Assembly (NCBI GenBank): GCA_021464245.1
Contig: JADCRB010000004.1
Coordinates: 1,225,464 to 1,289,463 of the forward strand
DNA: 64,000 nucleotides
DNA from: Carallia brachiata
Lineage: Eukaryota; Streptophyta; Magnoliopsida; Malpighiales; Rhizophoraceae
Reading direction: 5' to 3'
A program made the position numbers and the translations under genes. Positions 1-12,930 of the stretch are shown here, piece after piece. Each line of letters opens with the position of its first letter. Position 1 is the stretch's first letter. Under the pieces are notes generated by a model. That model ran no database searches and was not told where the DNA came from. It saw only the letters and a list, made by a program, of their open reading frames with translations.

Positions 1-3000
1 GCCCAACCGTTTTTGTCAATCTCCGAACTTCATCCTCCAATGATTGACGAATTTCCTCCCGAGTCACATTCTCTGTGGCATACCGTTTCAATTCCTCATC
101 AAATCTTTTCCGGGCAGCCTCAGCGCCCTTTAGCCTTTCAGCAAGAGCATTTTTCTCCTTCAGTACTCTCTGTCAGATTCACAAAGCATTGTCAGCAAAG
201 ACTGCCATGTAGCAGTCAATATCATTGGCACAGAAATGTCAGCCAACAGCCAAACAATCTCAACACTAGAAATCCCACACTCAACTAATAGCATGAATTT
301 TAATTTAAAAACCTCAACTTCCTATAGCATGTACAAAGAGAAGCATTCGATGTGAATATACAAACTGGATACGCATCAGTTGCTGAAGACAAACATTACA
401 GGAATCTTTATTTGCAGACTTTAGCTCCGTAAAAAGCATGCTCAAGATACAGCAAAAATTAGACTTCTAACTTGGGAGAATAGCAAACCAAGTCTAGTAA
501 TTAAGACTGCTGATATAATCACTAAACAAAAGTTGATCTATTGCCAAAAACAGCAAGAACAGAAATCAGAAGCTTACGAGGGACAGTTAAATTCATGCCA
601 ACTGCATTCAAAATATTGGCAAAATGGTGTCACGGAATCATCAATATAGGGGAAACAGAGAAAAAAGAAGAGAACATTACAGAGGGAAAATACATGCAAG
701 CCAAGATGGATTTCCAATAAGAATAAATGCACCAGAACAAAATATGGAAGCAGAATAACAAGTAAACTAAGAACAAGCTACCTTTAATTCATCCCTTTTC
801 CGGGACTTCAATTGGGAGAGTTGTGTTTCAGCATCATGAAGACGATCCTGAAGAACTTTCTTTTCAGCTGTGAGTTTTGCAATTTCATCATCCCGCTCTG
901 ATCGTAACCACTCAAGCTGACTCTCAGCTTCTTGTATTTGTTCAGAAAGATCCTTCTTTTCGCAAGCAAATCGATCGGCCTCAGCCCTCAGTTCTGACTG
1001 TTATTTCAGGACAAATTTGAGTGAGGCCAAAAAGTTGACCAGTAGTAGTGAAACCCGATAATGACAATGAAATGTAAAGTACCTTCAGTCGGTTGTTAGG
1101 TAGCCTCAGACTCACTCAATTTTTGAGACAGAATAGCTTTTTCCCGAACCATGTTAGAAATTTCTACCTTCCTCTCTTCTCGAACACGAATAATTTCATC
1201 TTCCCTGGCACATAGTTGGTGCCAAAGAGCTGCCCGATCAACATTTGCAAGTTCAGCAACCTCCCGCACCATGCTCAGTACAGGCTTAACTATTTCCTGT
1301 TCCTCACAGACTAAGATTCCCAATATATCCAAGAATAGATCTACATCATGGCCATTATCTGTAGTACTGGTGGCACGATCAACTCTCTTTAGCATTCTCC
1401 CTCTATAAGACTCATCAGCATACCATTTAAATAAAATCGTGTAAAGCATCTTCACGAACCCCTTCACACAAAGGTCGCTAGTAGGGGCCAATGCTTCAGC
1501 AAGACCAAGAACAACTGAAAAATCATCTTGTTGGATCCTCAATTGTTCACTCACTTCTCCATCTATCATAACATCTGCATGCTGAATATTTTCAGCGCCA
1601 AATCTGGCATTAAAATTCAATCTCTGAGCAAGGCGCCTTTCCAAAACCATTGCTACAGATTGAGCTACAATAGCTCCTCGAGCTACAGCTCTCTCAAATG
1701 TTTGAGAGGCTTCAACAGCAAGGCAAGGTATAGATAACATCTCAAGCAGCATGTAGACATCGGAAAAATGACATGTTGCACCAAAAGCCTGCTCATTCAC
1801 CACATGAAACTCTTCAGAAGTTGGCTCATTTTCACCAAACAAGAAAAGCCCACAAGGCAATGTAGAGCAATCATCTGGAAAGTCATCCTCAGAGTCGATA
1901 TCTCTGAGTATGGTTTCAGCAACATCTCCCCAACTATTTACAGTTTTACATAAAAATTCCAGGACAAAAGGCGACACTTCAGCACCCAAACTTTTTAGCC
2001 TAACACGAATGGATTTGACCTACAGAAGAGAAAAAAGAATGTAAGGTACGCAAGAAGGATATCAAGTTAGACAATAGAATATGAAAGTTGCAAAAGAAAA
2101 GCATACTGCTTGAGGAAGATGTTGGCACTGGGATGCGGCTTTAAATACAAAATTCATGGTTGCAGCAAGAGGTTCATCATTTGCGTCGGCCAAAAACTCA
2201 ACAGACTCGAAAAGGACACGTTCCCACACATCACTGCCACATTCAAGTTGACTAAGAGCACCAAAAACCTGAGAAATAAAAAAACATCGGAATGGCCCAA
2301 TAACATATGTAGCAGTGGACACAGGATGGAGAGTATACACAAATGATCCTCAAAAATGAAATATGTGCTAACAGTTTGTGAGATTTATATTCAAGCATGA
2401 AACTCAAAACAAAAACCAGCCAGCAAAATGGGCCATAAAAGCAAACAAAAACAGGTACTTCTCCAGAAAATATCTTACAGGTATCCTTAGTGCAGGTTCC
2501 GCATCAGGCTTTCTGAGTCTTTCAAGAAGTGTACAAGCTGCCAGTGGATGCTCAGAATGCTCCACCAGTTTGGGAACTAAAGCAACAAGATCTGGCTGCA
2601 GATGCTTAGGGGCTTTATCCAAAACAAGAGCAATCTTTTGAGCAGAATGAGGTCTTCGTCTTGGCTCAGGGCAGCCTTGAGGAATAGCACCATCTAGGGC
2701 TCTGAGTGAGTTTACAATCAATCCTAAGAGTTCCTCTGACTGTTCTGGCCACTTTGTCTGCAAATTCAACTTTTTCAAGCAGTTTATACAGCATAACAAT
2801 AAGAATAATAATAATAATAATAATAATAATGATAATAAAGCAAGGAAGTTTATCACTTAAGCAGTACAATCCATACCTTAGAACGGAGGGAAGCATTTTC
2901 CAAAGAAGATGTTGCTGTGGCCACAGGAGGATAGATAATTTGTACAGGAAGAGCTTTTGCAGGCATATCAATCCCATTAACATCAGAGCTTTGTACAGCA

Positions 3001-6000
3001 GATGCACTGTTAGCATCATCAACACCAAAATCCAATCTCTCATATACAGGAAATTGAGCAGATTCTGTAGCTCCACTTTCCCTATCAGATTCCAATGGGC
3101 TGGCGGATCCACTGCTATCAAGAGAAGGCTTAGAGTTTGCATCAGTTATATCACTATTGGAACTGGCTTCTGAAGGTTGGCAACATTCAACCATTATGTC
3201 CAAAAGTAGATCTATAATTGCCTGCTGCAGAACTTTAACTCCCATCAACAAATTCATCAAGCTGGGAGATGATTCATCAGGCTTCGTGGTCTTCTTGCTA
3301 TCATTGCTGCCAGAAAGCTTGGTTGGTAGAAGTAACCGCTTTACTTTAGCAGGGTCATCAAGATAAACACGTAGTCCAGTCAGGAAACCAGCGATTGCAC
3401 CAGCATCCATTAGAAGCTTTTCTCTAAGGGTAACCTGTGGTTGTGAAGGATTGTCACCATATGTGAGGTGAAAACCAGCCCTAGAAAGAAGATTTCTAAA
3501 GATATCTTCTTCATCTCCACTTATTCCCTCACTGTCTTCAGAGTCAATAAGTTCGTCAGGATCGGTTGTTAAAGCATCCTGATCATCCTCTGAAGCTAAA
3601 ACCTATAAAAATGCAGAAGAAATGACGTGGTCATAAATGACCACCACAAAAAGAGAAGGAATAAAAAACAAAAGGGTTCCTGTGATATAGCATCAAATTC
3701 AAGAACTATTATTTTCTGCACCCCTAAAATCCGATAAACAAAAGGAATTGGCTCAAAACAGACTAGGGAAATAGTAATTATGCTTTTTGATCCAAAAACT
3801 ACTTCATACAAGCACAGGATGACCATGCATAGACAGAGTATAATCATGATCCATATGATTTATGAGGCATGAAACGAGAGTTTCCCAAAAAGTTACATCA
3901 GAATTAAGATTAATGACTATGGACTGATTTTTTCATGGAATAAGATTTAAATCCCCCAAGAGTTGAACAGCAGTTATATAACGCTTTTCTCCAATTAGAT
4001 AAAGGGTCAAGAATGTTCATACTAGCAAATAAAATTGATAGAGAAAACCCAAGGGTACTGACCTCTAAATCTGAAAACTCAAACCACGGGCAGCAGTCAA
4101 GTATTTCACACACAAAAACAACGGTGTCTCGCACAAGGAACCCAGCATCTGCTTCCAGCATATCTGATACCTTCATAAATTGCAGAACAGAATTATTCCA
4201 TGTCTTTGTACAAATTGAAGATTCCTTCCACACAGTCTTGGCTGGATTCTTTTGATTCATCACAGCCATCCTGTATCTGACCCAAAAGTTCTTATCTGGG
4301 TCACTACCAACCAACTGATCACTCTCTAAATATATACAAATTGTGTCAAAGGACTCATACACACCTGCACAAGGAAAAAATTGCACTGTCATTTCAATAA
4401 CAATAGGGGAAGAACCCCAACCACAATGCCAGTGACTTAGGAACCAAAGACAACTACCCACCAATCCGAAGTTCACATCCGCCAGCTTGAAAGAACTTGC
4501 TAAAAATTTTTCGGGTCTCCATTATTTCCTTGAAGGACAAGAAGTTCTCCACCCTCCAAGTAAATGAACTTCTTTTCCCAACCTTATCGATCTGGGGTCC
4601 AGAATATTAGCTCAGTTACCTGTCAGTAAAATCCGGCATTATTGATGTCTCTTTCAAAATGAGAACCTCTGCGGAAAATAAACAGTATCCTGGACAAGAA
4701 AACCCGAATCTTGATCAAATAGACTAGTAAGTGTCACAAATTCACGCCAACCCCAATCTTTTGCGGCTTTGGAGTAGCGATTCTGAGATTCCTTTGCTAC
4801 GGACTTCTCTTCCATCTTCTGGTTTACAACTGACAAACGGTGGCTAACAAAACAACTCCAGTCGCTGGAAGTATTTCGTGAATCGGTAACTTCAAGAAAC
4901 ACTGAAAGGTGGCATGGTGGCTGAGACTGCCCTGATACCACCAAGCATACAGGAAATTCTCATCAGTTCACTCTCCGAAATGCAACCATGAGACTGTCAG
5001 TTTGCTCATATGCATAAAGACCATAAAAAAAAATAAAATAAAAAAGCCAAAATGCCTAAAAAGGAACTTTAAAAAGACTTCAAGATGAAGTAATAATTTA
5101 ATACAACTAAAAACAGTGTCAACCAATCAAATTAGGATAAATCAAATAAATAAAAAAATCAGTGATGGTTGCACCCTACGCTTGATTGAATTTCATCCAA
5201 GCTGAAATAACTGGCAGGATGCAATGTGAGGTGAAAGACACCTCATCTATCATATTAGGCATTCTTGTCAACTCCATAAGTTACGAGTTTATGTCATCCA
5301 AGAAAGTTTGGAAGAAAAATTATCAAAGATATGAAGCAAACTCTGGGCATACACAAAGAAGATAGGAGCTAATATTACTCATTTAACCATGTTGTAAGAC
5401 ATGCTGCATTTGCTCTTCAATCGGTTAACGGTAGGAGGGAGTAATAGAAAAAATTAAGAGTAATAGAAAAAATTAAGGGCCTAGAGAAATATCAATAACT
5501 TATCAAAACAGGTTAAAAATGAGGAAATGTAGCATACCTCGGGGATAAACAATGAGACGACAATCTCGGTTCCCAATCTGAAACCTCCTGCTCTTGATGC
5601 AAAGGCCAGTAATCTTCCTCTTCTTCAAAAGATCCTTCAGCCTCGTGAAGTTCTCAATCCTCCAAGTGAACTTTCCCATATGTCCATCGGACTTCCTCGC
5701 CCCACTCATATTTCTCCCTCCAATCAACCCTCCATTCTTTGAAAAGCTATTAAACTCCTTAATTACATGAAACGAAGTGCTAAACACTGCAGTATCATCC
5801 ACCAAAAACCCAGTATCCACCCCATAAAAATCCGACATCTTCATATAATCATTCCAACCCAAACTGGTATTATCCCCACTCTTGTTCTCAGCCGCAAAAC
5901 GCCCATAAGAATCCCTATGCATGTGGTTAAACCCAGGCTTTTGATTCAACACCGACATTCTAAACAAACACCAGCAACTCCTATCAGAAGCAGCAGTCTT

Positions 6001-6900
6001 CTCCGTGTCTTTACTCTCCAAACACATGGACAAATAATCTTGCCCATTAACCGAACTCTGGTAGACGCTGATTCTCAGATTACACTCTCCGGCAGGAAAA
6101 ACGGGGCTCATAATCTTCTGCGTCTTAACCATTTCCTTGAAAAGGCTAAAATTATGCACTTTCCAAGTGAATTTGCCGCTCAACACATCGGACACGGGGG
6201 CGGCAACCACTGAAGGAGAGATTGTGGAGGAGGACGACGAAGCCGATTGCAAGTCATTATTATCGCGCATAAAATTGACAGATTCGTTAAGGATTAGAAT
6301 ATCGGCGGTTATGAGAACGGAATCGTTGTTATTGAACAAATAACCTGATTTGGAATCAAAAACAGTGGAAGACGGCGTGAAATCGCACCAGCCGTGAGAT
6401 TTCTTCTTGCTGGAGAATCGGTGCCACGAATCCCGATGAATGGTTTTGGAATCGTCGGCGACGTTGACGATGGCCAAACGGTAGCTGGCGAAGCAGTCCC
6501 ATTTTGACGACGACGTGCCGCGCGGGTCCATGATTTGGAGATAGATAGAGATGTAACCCGGCACGGCCTGAGAGTCCCCCTTTGGATAAACCAAGAGGCG
6601 ACAATCGTAGCCGCCGACCTCGAAGTACTTGCTCCATAGTGCCCTAGCCTTAACGCGAGGAAAATTTTGAACCGTCCATCGGCAAACGGCGGAGTACTCC
6701 CCGCGACGATCGACCGTCACGGATTCCTGCGCCCCGCCGCTCCCGTCCCTCACGGCCAATTCGTCCGCCGGGATTGAGGAAGACGCGGTGACGGGCGGTG
6801 ATTGGTCGGAAGGCGGGGCCGCCGCAGACGCCACGGAGGAGGAGGAGGAGGAGGAGGCCGGCGACGATGACGGAACTGCCTCGTAGGAAGTGTTCTTCAT
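1..6900 (-). CDS. TRAF-like protein with four MATH domains, 3' truncated, with frame lesions
   Basis: Orthologue of the Arabidopsis At2g25320-type TRAF-like protein, a large cytosolic MATH/coiled-coil protein; its exact role is not established. Exons read on minus: 6900-5538, 4931-4462, 4364-4063, 3602-2877, 2757-2479, 2268-2107, 2019-1083, 997-782, 169-1 (continues past the window). The protein starts with a serine-rich low-complexity stretch (about residues 7-45, encoded by GGA/TCC repeats). MATH1 (WTVQNFPRVKARALWSKYF) and MATH2 (FTWKVHNFSLFKEM) lie in exon 1, MATH3 spans exons 1-2, and MATH4 (VENFLSFKEIMETRKIFSKF) spans exons 2-3. A conserved helical region (GDEEDIFRNLLSRAGFHLTY, LLMDAGAIAGFLTGLRVYL) and a C-terminal coiled coil (SRKRDELK, KEKNALAERLKGAEAARKRF) follow. 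Three lesions break the frame: near 4676, at 4607-4618 and near 1104. The rest is strongly conserved, so either the lesions are recent or the assembly has indel errors. The name is sure; functionality is not. Confidence 0.9.
6838..6880 (-). repeat. GGA/TCC trinucleotide tract coding poly-serine
   Basis: A run of gga triplets on the plus strand reads as TCC serine codons in the N-terminus of the TRAF-like protein. It is a coding microsatellite likely to vary in length between alleles. Confidence 0.75.
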
Positions 6901-8954
6901 TAGTTTATCTTTGATTTTCTTTTTTCTGTTTTTTTTGTCTGTGTTTGTTTTAATTTTGGGCGTTGTTTTGGGTCTTTCCCTGCAGTGCTCAGGTGGCTGT
7001 TTTGGTGATCAAAAATTGAAATTTAAAAAAAAAATCAATTTTCAATTTATATTTCTTTAGGAAGAGGGAGAGAGAGAGAAGAGAAAAGGAGATGTGTGGT
7101 TTGGAGGGCAAGGGCACTAGAGGGAGGAAGGGAGCAGGAGGCTGCTGCTGAAGGCAGGCAGGCTTTCGACACTGGCGGCGCATGCTAGTTAACCTGCGCC
7201 TCTTCTTCATTTGTGTTTTTTTTTTTTTTTTTAATTTTCTTTTCTCAACCTCCTTTCCTCTTTTTCTGTCCTTTTTACTGTAATAATAATAAATTAATAA
7301 TTTTTTATTTGTGTTACTTGTTGTGGTAGTGATGGCGAGCGGACGGGTTTAGAGTTTGTGTTCCGCACCTGGGGGACGGGCCTTTGTTTGGTGTGGGGCC
7401 GGGAGTCGATGAGCTGATGATAATCAGCTCAGTCTTTAATATTATATTTTAATAAAATTTTTAAAAGAAAGAAAAGTAAAAGAGGGAAAAGTGAAGAAAA
7501 TAATTATTAAAGAAAAAAATATTGTTTATCTTCTCTTTTATTTAAAAAGAAGTGATGAGAAGAAAAAATTATAAATTTTTTTATTTGAAAAATAGTAAAA
7601 AGTAAGGGATAAAAATATAAAATATATTAGAATAATAATTTTATTTTTTATAATAAATTTTATTAAAATTTTTTATTTATGAAAAATTATAATTTTTAAA
7701 TTATACGAGAGAAATTAAGTTATTTAATAAATTTAATAAGAATATAATTTTCTTTTATTTTTTGGAAAATTGATTTTAATGAATAGAGATAATTAAGAAA
7801 ATTAAAATCTTTCATTTCTCCTACTTTTTAAATATTTTTAAAATATAATAATTTACTTTAATTCATACACTTCCTTCTCCCTCCCCTACTTTCTCTCTTC
7901 CGAATATAGTATAAATCATCTGTTTGACGTCAGCACATACAACGGATGCCCGTGTGTCAGGGCCCACTGGGCATTGGTCCACGTGCCAAAATTCTATCCC
8001 ACCCAGACACCAGAAGGAAGAAAAAAATTTGTATGAAATGAATGGTGTAGATGGGCTATAGTTGATAGGGATTTTTTTTTTCTTATCTAATTATACTTTC
8101 TTTCTCAAATAAAAAATTCAATAAACAATTCTAATCATTTATATTTTATTGTAAGACATTACTTCACAGTTACATAATTTATATTCAAAGAAAATTATAT
8201 AAGATTATCTAATTTTTTTTTAAAATTTAATATATATCTAAAAATTTAAACGTTAATATGTTTATCATTGTATTTTTAGTGTAACTTTCCCCTAATTATA
8301 AAGATTTATGGACAATTTATTTATTCAAAAAGATGCCTAATAGGCACATGAGGATGAGAAAACCTGTTAGAATTTAATAGTGTGATTTAATGGTTTATTT
8401 GGGAAAAAAAAAAAAGAAAAAATCTTGCAGGCATGAAAGCACAACAACCACCATAGCCTGTTACTGAGTACTCTACGAAGTTGTATCGAACGGCTCTAAT
8501 GACTACGTCATGTAATGGGTCTATAAATGTTCGATGAAGGGACTCAAGGGAGGTTTCTTAATCGTGTTGATAGCTCTCAAGCACTTGGAACTTAAAAGAA
8601 GATGCTAATGCAGTTTATGAATAATTGTGTCCCATTTTTTTTTTGTCTGTCCATCAAAATTGATAACCCAGGTGAGGAGAAAGAAAAGATTAACATTGGA
8701 TTGGAAACACCAACCGCTAACAACATCTTTTTGTTTTTGATTCATTAAAATTGGCAACTCAACAGTAAGAGGAAAAAAAAGTAAAGGCTAAGTATAAGGT
8801 TTCGAATCCTAAATTTGAAAGTTAGAAATACACCTTCAATTAACCAAGTTAATGTCTGTGCTTGCTCACCAAATCCTTTTACTTTTAAGTTGACGAATCC
8901 AAACTTCTTTTGCTTGATGGATCTTTTTTTTTTTTTTTTTTTTTGGTAAGTTTG
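6901..8954. other. Upstream region of the TRAF-like gene; AT-rich intergenic DNA
   Basis: Positions 6901-7210 hold the probable 5' leader of the minus-strand gene, with GA-rich and poly-T stretches. Further out the DNA is AT-rich without coding potential. Two palindromic ACGT elements stand out, TGACGTCA at 7925-7932 and CACGTG at 7980-7985. They lie about 1 kb upstream of the ATG and resemble bZIP sites. A pyrimidine-rich block is at 7800-7900. I recognise no gene here. Confidence 0.5.
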
Positions 8955-9230
8955 GCTTGATGGAGCTTGATGACGAGAGCGCCCTAAAGAATGTGTTTTG
9001 GGCTGAGTCGAGGTCCATGGGCTCCAGGACCGCATTTGATGCAGTTGCAACGACATCTTGCTTGGCAACCACGGAATATATGTTTGGATTTTTTCAGGGC
9101 ATGGCTTAAATAGTTAATGCATTCCAAAGGCTTTTGCAAACTGTTTGTAATTGCTGATCAGTGTAATTGTAAAGGTGCAGTCTCTAAGGTTTACACAAAA
9201 GCTCGCCATTGGTATAGTGTATGGTAGATT
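8955..9230 (+). pseudogene. Relic of a FAR1/FRS-MULE-type transposase
   Basis: Two short plus-strand stretches resemble the core of FAR1-related (MULE-derived) proteins. At about 8960-9090 the frame reads LDDESALKNVFWAESRS, matching the family pattern D..L.NVFWAD.RSR. At about 9119-9230 it reads KLFVIADQ...KGAVSKVYTKARHWYSVW, matching the ITDQ..AM..AI..VFP.ARHR.C.WH segment. The DDE-bearing DTTYR motif, zinc finger and SWIM domain are not seen. The remnant has no ATG-led ORF and ends in stops. Identity rests on motif memory only. Confidence 0.45.
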
Positions 9231-10860
9231 ATATGATCCAGAGCTTTCCAAAGAAATTCGGAGGTTTGAGGTGAATATACGAGACCCATCAAAAAACAAT
9301 CAGATGAAGCTGTTTATAATTCCTTGAGGATAGCCGAGCTTAAAAGGTTCTTGGTTCAATATGATCCCATCAACGACCGAAAAAGAAGAAAAGAAATCTG
9401 ATCCCCACCCGAGGAACTGAGGGTTTGGCTGCCTTGTTTTGATGGCTATGTACTAGGTGTGCGGTCCCAGTTGTGGAAAGAGGAACATAATTTCCGGATC
9501 TTATTGAAAGGATTGGAGTAGTTGTGGAAGAAATTGAATACGATAGACGACAACCTTGCGTAAATTATGATGCCCAATTAAATGATGAAACTAGTAACAC
9601 AAAATCACCCAAAAAAAAAAAACACAAAGATTGTGCACGGGAAAGAAGCATCAAGATCCAAATGCTTCATACAAAATACAATCAATTTTATTTTTGGTGG
9701 AACCGAATTGATTTTTTAAGAAAAATAGATTTTACTTTAACATATGTCACATAAATTTACATTTTTAATTTTAAAATTTAAAATAACACATATCTAATTT
9801 TAAATTTTAATTTTAATTTTTAAAAAATTTTCAATAAAATTGCATTAAAAGAGGAATTGATTACACTTTTTAGTGGTACCTAGACATTAGCACATCCTTC
9901 ACTAAAAAAGAAATAACCGCACAGCTGAGAAAGTATTTAGTTAGAAAATATTAACTGCATGTAATACAAATTATGTGACCATGTAATAGTACATTAATTT
10001 TTTTTGGCATGACCACACAAACAGGCAATCTGTTATACACAGAAAACACGTAATTAATCTAACAATTTATTTTTTTTTTTCTTTTCAAATTTAATATATT
10101 TTTTTGACGATCTAACATCTAAATCTCATATATCAATTTTACACTTACAGTTACATGAATACCTAACTTTTTTCTTTCTGTCCCCAAAAAAAAAAAAAAA
10201 AACAGCAGTACGAGGACCGGGGATCGGGTTTCAATGCATCACTACCTTTATCAATGGGCTGCTCAGAAAAATTCATCTAAACATTGACAAAAGATATTTT
10301 AGCAGTCAAAGAAACGATAATAAAAGTTGTGTTTGGACTGAAATCAACTTTTACCCTCCTCACGAAAGTTGAAACCCACAACCAATGGTTAAACGTACAA
10401 TCTGAACTTCTGAAGCAAGTTCAAAGGCCGAAGTAAATTGCTATGTTATAAGTAGCATGCTCGTATCCCACCTCCTCTGTCAAGAATCCAAAGATCTGGC
10501 GTAGACTTCGGTATGTGTTGACCCAGAAACAACTAGGAGGGAGTAGTTAAAAGTTAAAACCCAATAAAGAGAGAAACAAGTTTACAGCAAAATAAGTACG
10601 CAAAAATAACCCATCAAGATACAGGTTCAATAGGCACACGATCTGACCAAAATAGTCTCAGCATAAGGCACTATTACAACACGAGGGCACAATCATTTCA
10701 GTTCACAAAATTTCACATGGCCTTTAGCAAAAGGCTAATACAACTCAGAAAATTTAAAGTTCAAACAAAAATTAAAGGTAAGCAAAAAACATGAAAGCGT
10801 AAACCAAAACAACATAAATAATAGCGAAAGGTACACAAGAATCTCACGCAACAAGCCACC
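9231..10860. other. AT-rich intergenic DNA and VAMP711 3' flank
   Basis: No coding region is recognised. Roughly 10550-10860 is A-rich and less AT-extreme and probably contains the 3' UTR of the minus-strand VAMP gene. The rest is low-complexity AT-rich DNA with homopolymer runs. Confidence 0.5.
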
Positions 10861-12930
10861 TCACTTCAGACAGGTTGGTAGTGTAAGTCCATGGCAGACA
10901 AAAGCCAGCACAAGATAGACAATCACCAAGAGGAGGATGATAAGTGCCACCCTGCAAATTGCAAGGAATTCAGTTAGTGGGCAACATGGCTAAAGTTTAT
11001 TGGCATCTCTTACTCCACTCACTAGTGCGACATTCACTCAATATGTCCTTATTTATGTAAACATGCTTAAAATAAAAATCGATTCTAAAACATACGTGAG
11101 CTTGACATTTCTCCACCATACTGTACTTCTAAGACGACGAGCTTGCTTCCTGAAACGGAAGGTGTTCCCCTGCATGTTAGCTGTTTTATCGACCAGCAAT
11201 TCCAAGCGATCACCTCTCTCTAAAACCTTATCAATGTTGTCAATCATGACATTCCGCACCTAATAAAAAATATAATGTTGAGATCAGAAATCAACTAAAG
11301 CATTAATAAGGAAGGAACGAAATCAGCTGTGAATTGTAAACCTATGATTCAATGAAAAGCCACAAGTCTCACAGCAAACTGAGTCTGGCACCCTGAAATA
11401 GATTATATTGCATAACATAATGGAGGAATATGTCCTTCATATTCAAAGATACAGAATTGATATTCAATACTAGATTAAAACTACAAAAAAACAGATCATA
11501 AGTTACAGCCAACCAACATTGTTGGAGAAAGCACTGAAAGAAAAATCATGTAGAGCCCAAAGTTATAAACATGGAAGTATAAAATGGAAAACTACCCAGT
11601 CTAACAATGAATGGCCAACTGAATGATACGCTGTATACTAACTAAGGGACTAATAGCAAGCATTCAAACATACCTGGCTCATTTCCCCTTTTAGTCTATT
11701 TATCCTATCCGCATTAGGATCATTTGAGTAATATTCCATTTGCTGGCTTAAAACCCTTGAGAATTCATCATTCATTGCATAAGCCTGGGCTGAATGAACT
11801 GCACGGCCATAATTCCGCACAAATTTCTGATGGATATCCTCAAGAAAGGCAAAAGGAATTCTTCCTGTGCAAACATCAAGGACATTGTAAATTAAAGGCA
11901 CTGGTAGGATCCAGTGACAATTTCATCATAATACATATTTTTTTCCTGGGAACCATAACTATTACAGCTTACTCACAAACTGATGTAAGTCTAACAAAGT
12001 TCCAATTAACAATATCAATAATTCAATACATAGCGTTATTTTTTGTTTGTTCAGGTGGTGGTTGCCTGGAGGCACAATATTTTTTTTTTCCTTTTAAAAG
12101 GGGGTTTTTTTTTGGGGGGGTGGGGGGGAGAGAGGGAGATTCCTCTTAGACATTCAGGAATCAGGCCCGACCATAATTTTGAAGAAAAAAAAAAGAAAGA
12201 AAAACCACACCGCCCCCTCCTTTGCGAGCCATGCAAAAAAGTAGGATTGAAAGCCAACAATTTGTCACAATGATTTGTCGGTAAAATGCACCTGAAGTAG
12301 GCCTTAATCGCCAAACTAATCGATTGAAAAATTTTGACTATAAGTACTGTGCTGACTGACACATACTAAAGACTGAGTAATACAAATGGGCAAAAGCTCA
12401 AGAGGGCTCGAGCACCATTCTTGCAAAATTAAGGTAGGCAAGCTCAGAATGATTTGTGTTGGGTCCTAAGTATTTGTTCACTAGCAGTACGTAAACAATA
12501 GTCTAATAACATCTAATACTTCCCACAGAAGCCAAAGCTCATGATTTTCATAATTTCCAGAAGCAGAATGTGTGGCATACTTAAGAAGCAATCATTGCAG
12601 CCAATTATGCGTGCAGAGGAACGAATACAATTACAAATAGAATTCTAGCAATTGTTCCTTAGTCGGGCAAAATTATCAGAGAAAATGGAAAAATTCAGAA
12701 GAGGAGGTCTTACTTCCGGCGGTGTCGTCGGCCATACAGAGGACGGTGAGGCCATCGGTGCGCTTGACGTGGAAGATATAACGATCTTGAGAATAGGACA
12801 CGTGGCTGTCGTCGTTACCCGGTATCTTGTCGAGTATCTGCCTGGCAATCGCGCCGGCGTTCGTCGCCGTCGCGCTAAACTCCGCCAGCATCACCGATCC
12901 CCTCGCCACCAGCGCGTAGAGTATAGCCAT
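10861..12930 (-). CDS. VAMP711: Vesicle-associated membrane protein 711/712, longin R-SNARE
   Basis: Tail-anchored R-SNARE of the vacuole/prevacuole fusion machinery. Exons on minus are 12930-12714, 11864-11674, 11259-11096 and 10951-10861 (663 nt, 220 residues; the Arabidopsis protein has 219). I chose the ATG giving MAILYALVARG, the conserved family start; the upstream in-frame triplet is only TTG. The longin domain is residues 1 to about 115 (SYSQDRYIFHVKRTDGLTVL, RRIPFAFLEDIHQKFVRNYG). The SNARE motif runs from about 125 to 185, with the zero-layer arginine in VLERGDRLELL at about residue 151. One membrane segment follows (VALIILLLVIVYLVLAFVC) with a short lumenal tail. All four exons join in frame without lesions. 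It matches VAMP711 and VAMP712 almost equally, so the paralogue name is provisional. Confidence 0.95.

Noticed and set aside
2404..3173. Overlapping 150-185 codon ORFs around the AAT repeat at 2800-2830
   Set aside because: They are exon pieces read through an intron containing an AAT microsatellite, or antisense shadows.
4592..4619. A 28-nt micro-intron with GT...CTAAT...AG signals in the TRAF-like gene
   Set aside because: Far below the minimum plant intron length, and its removal does not restore the frame.
12043..12362. ORFs of 76-141 codons in VAMP711 intron 1
   Set aside because: Low-complexity G- and T-run translation inside an intron with no family similarity.
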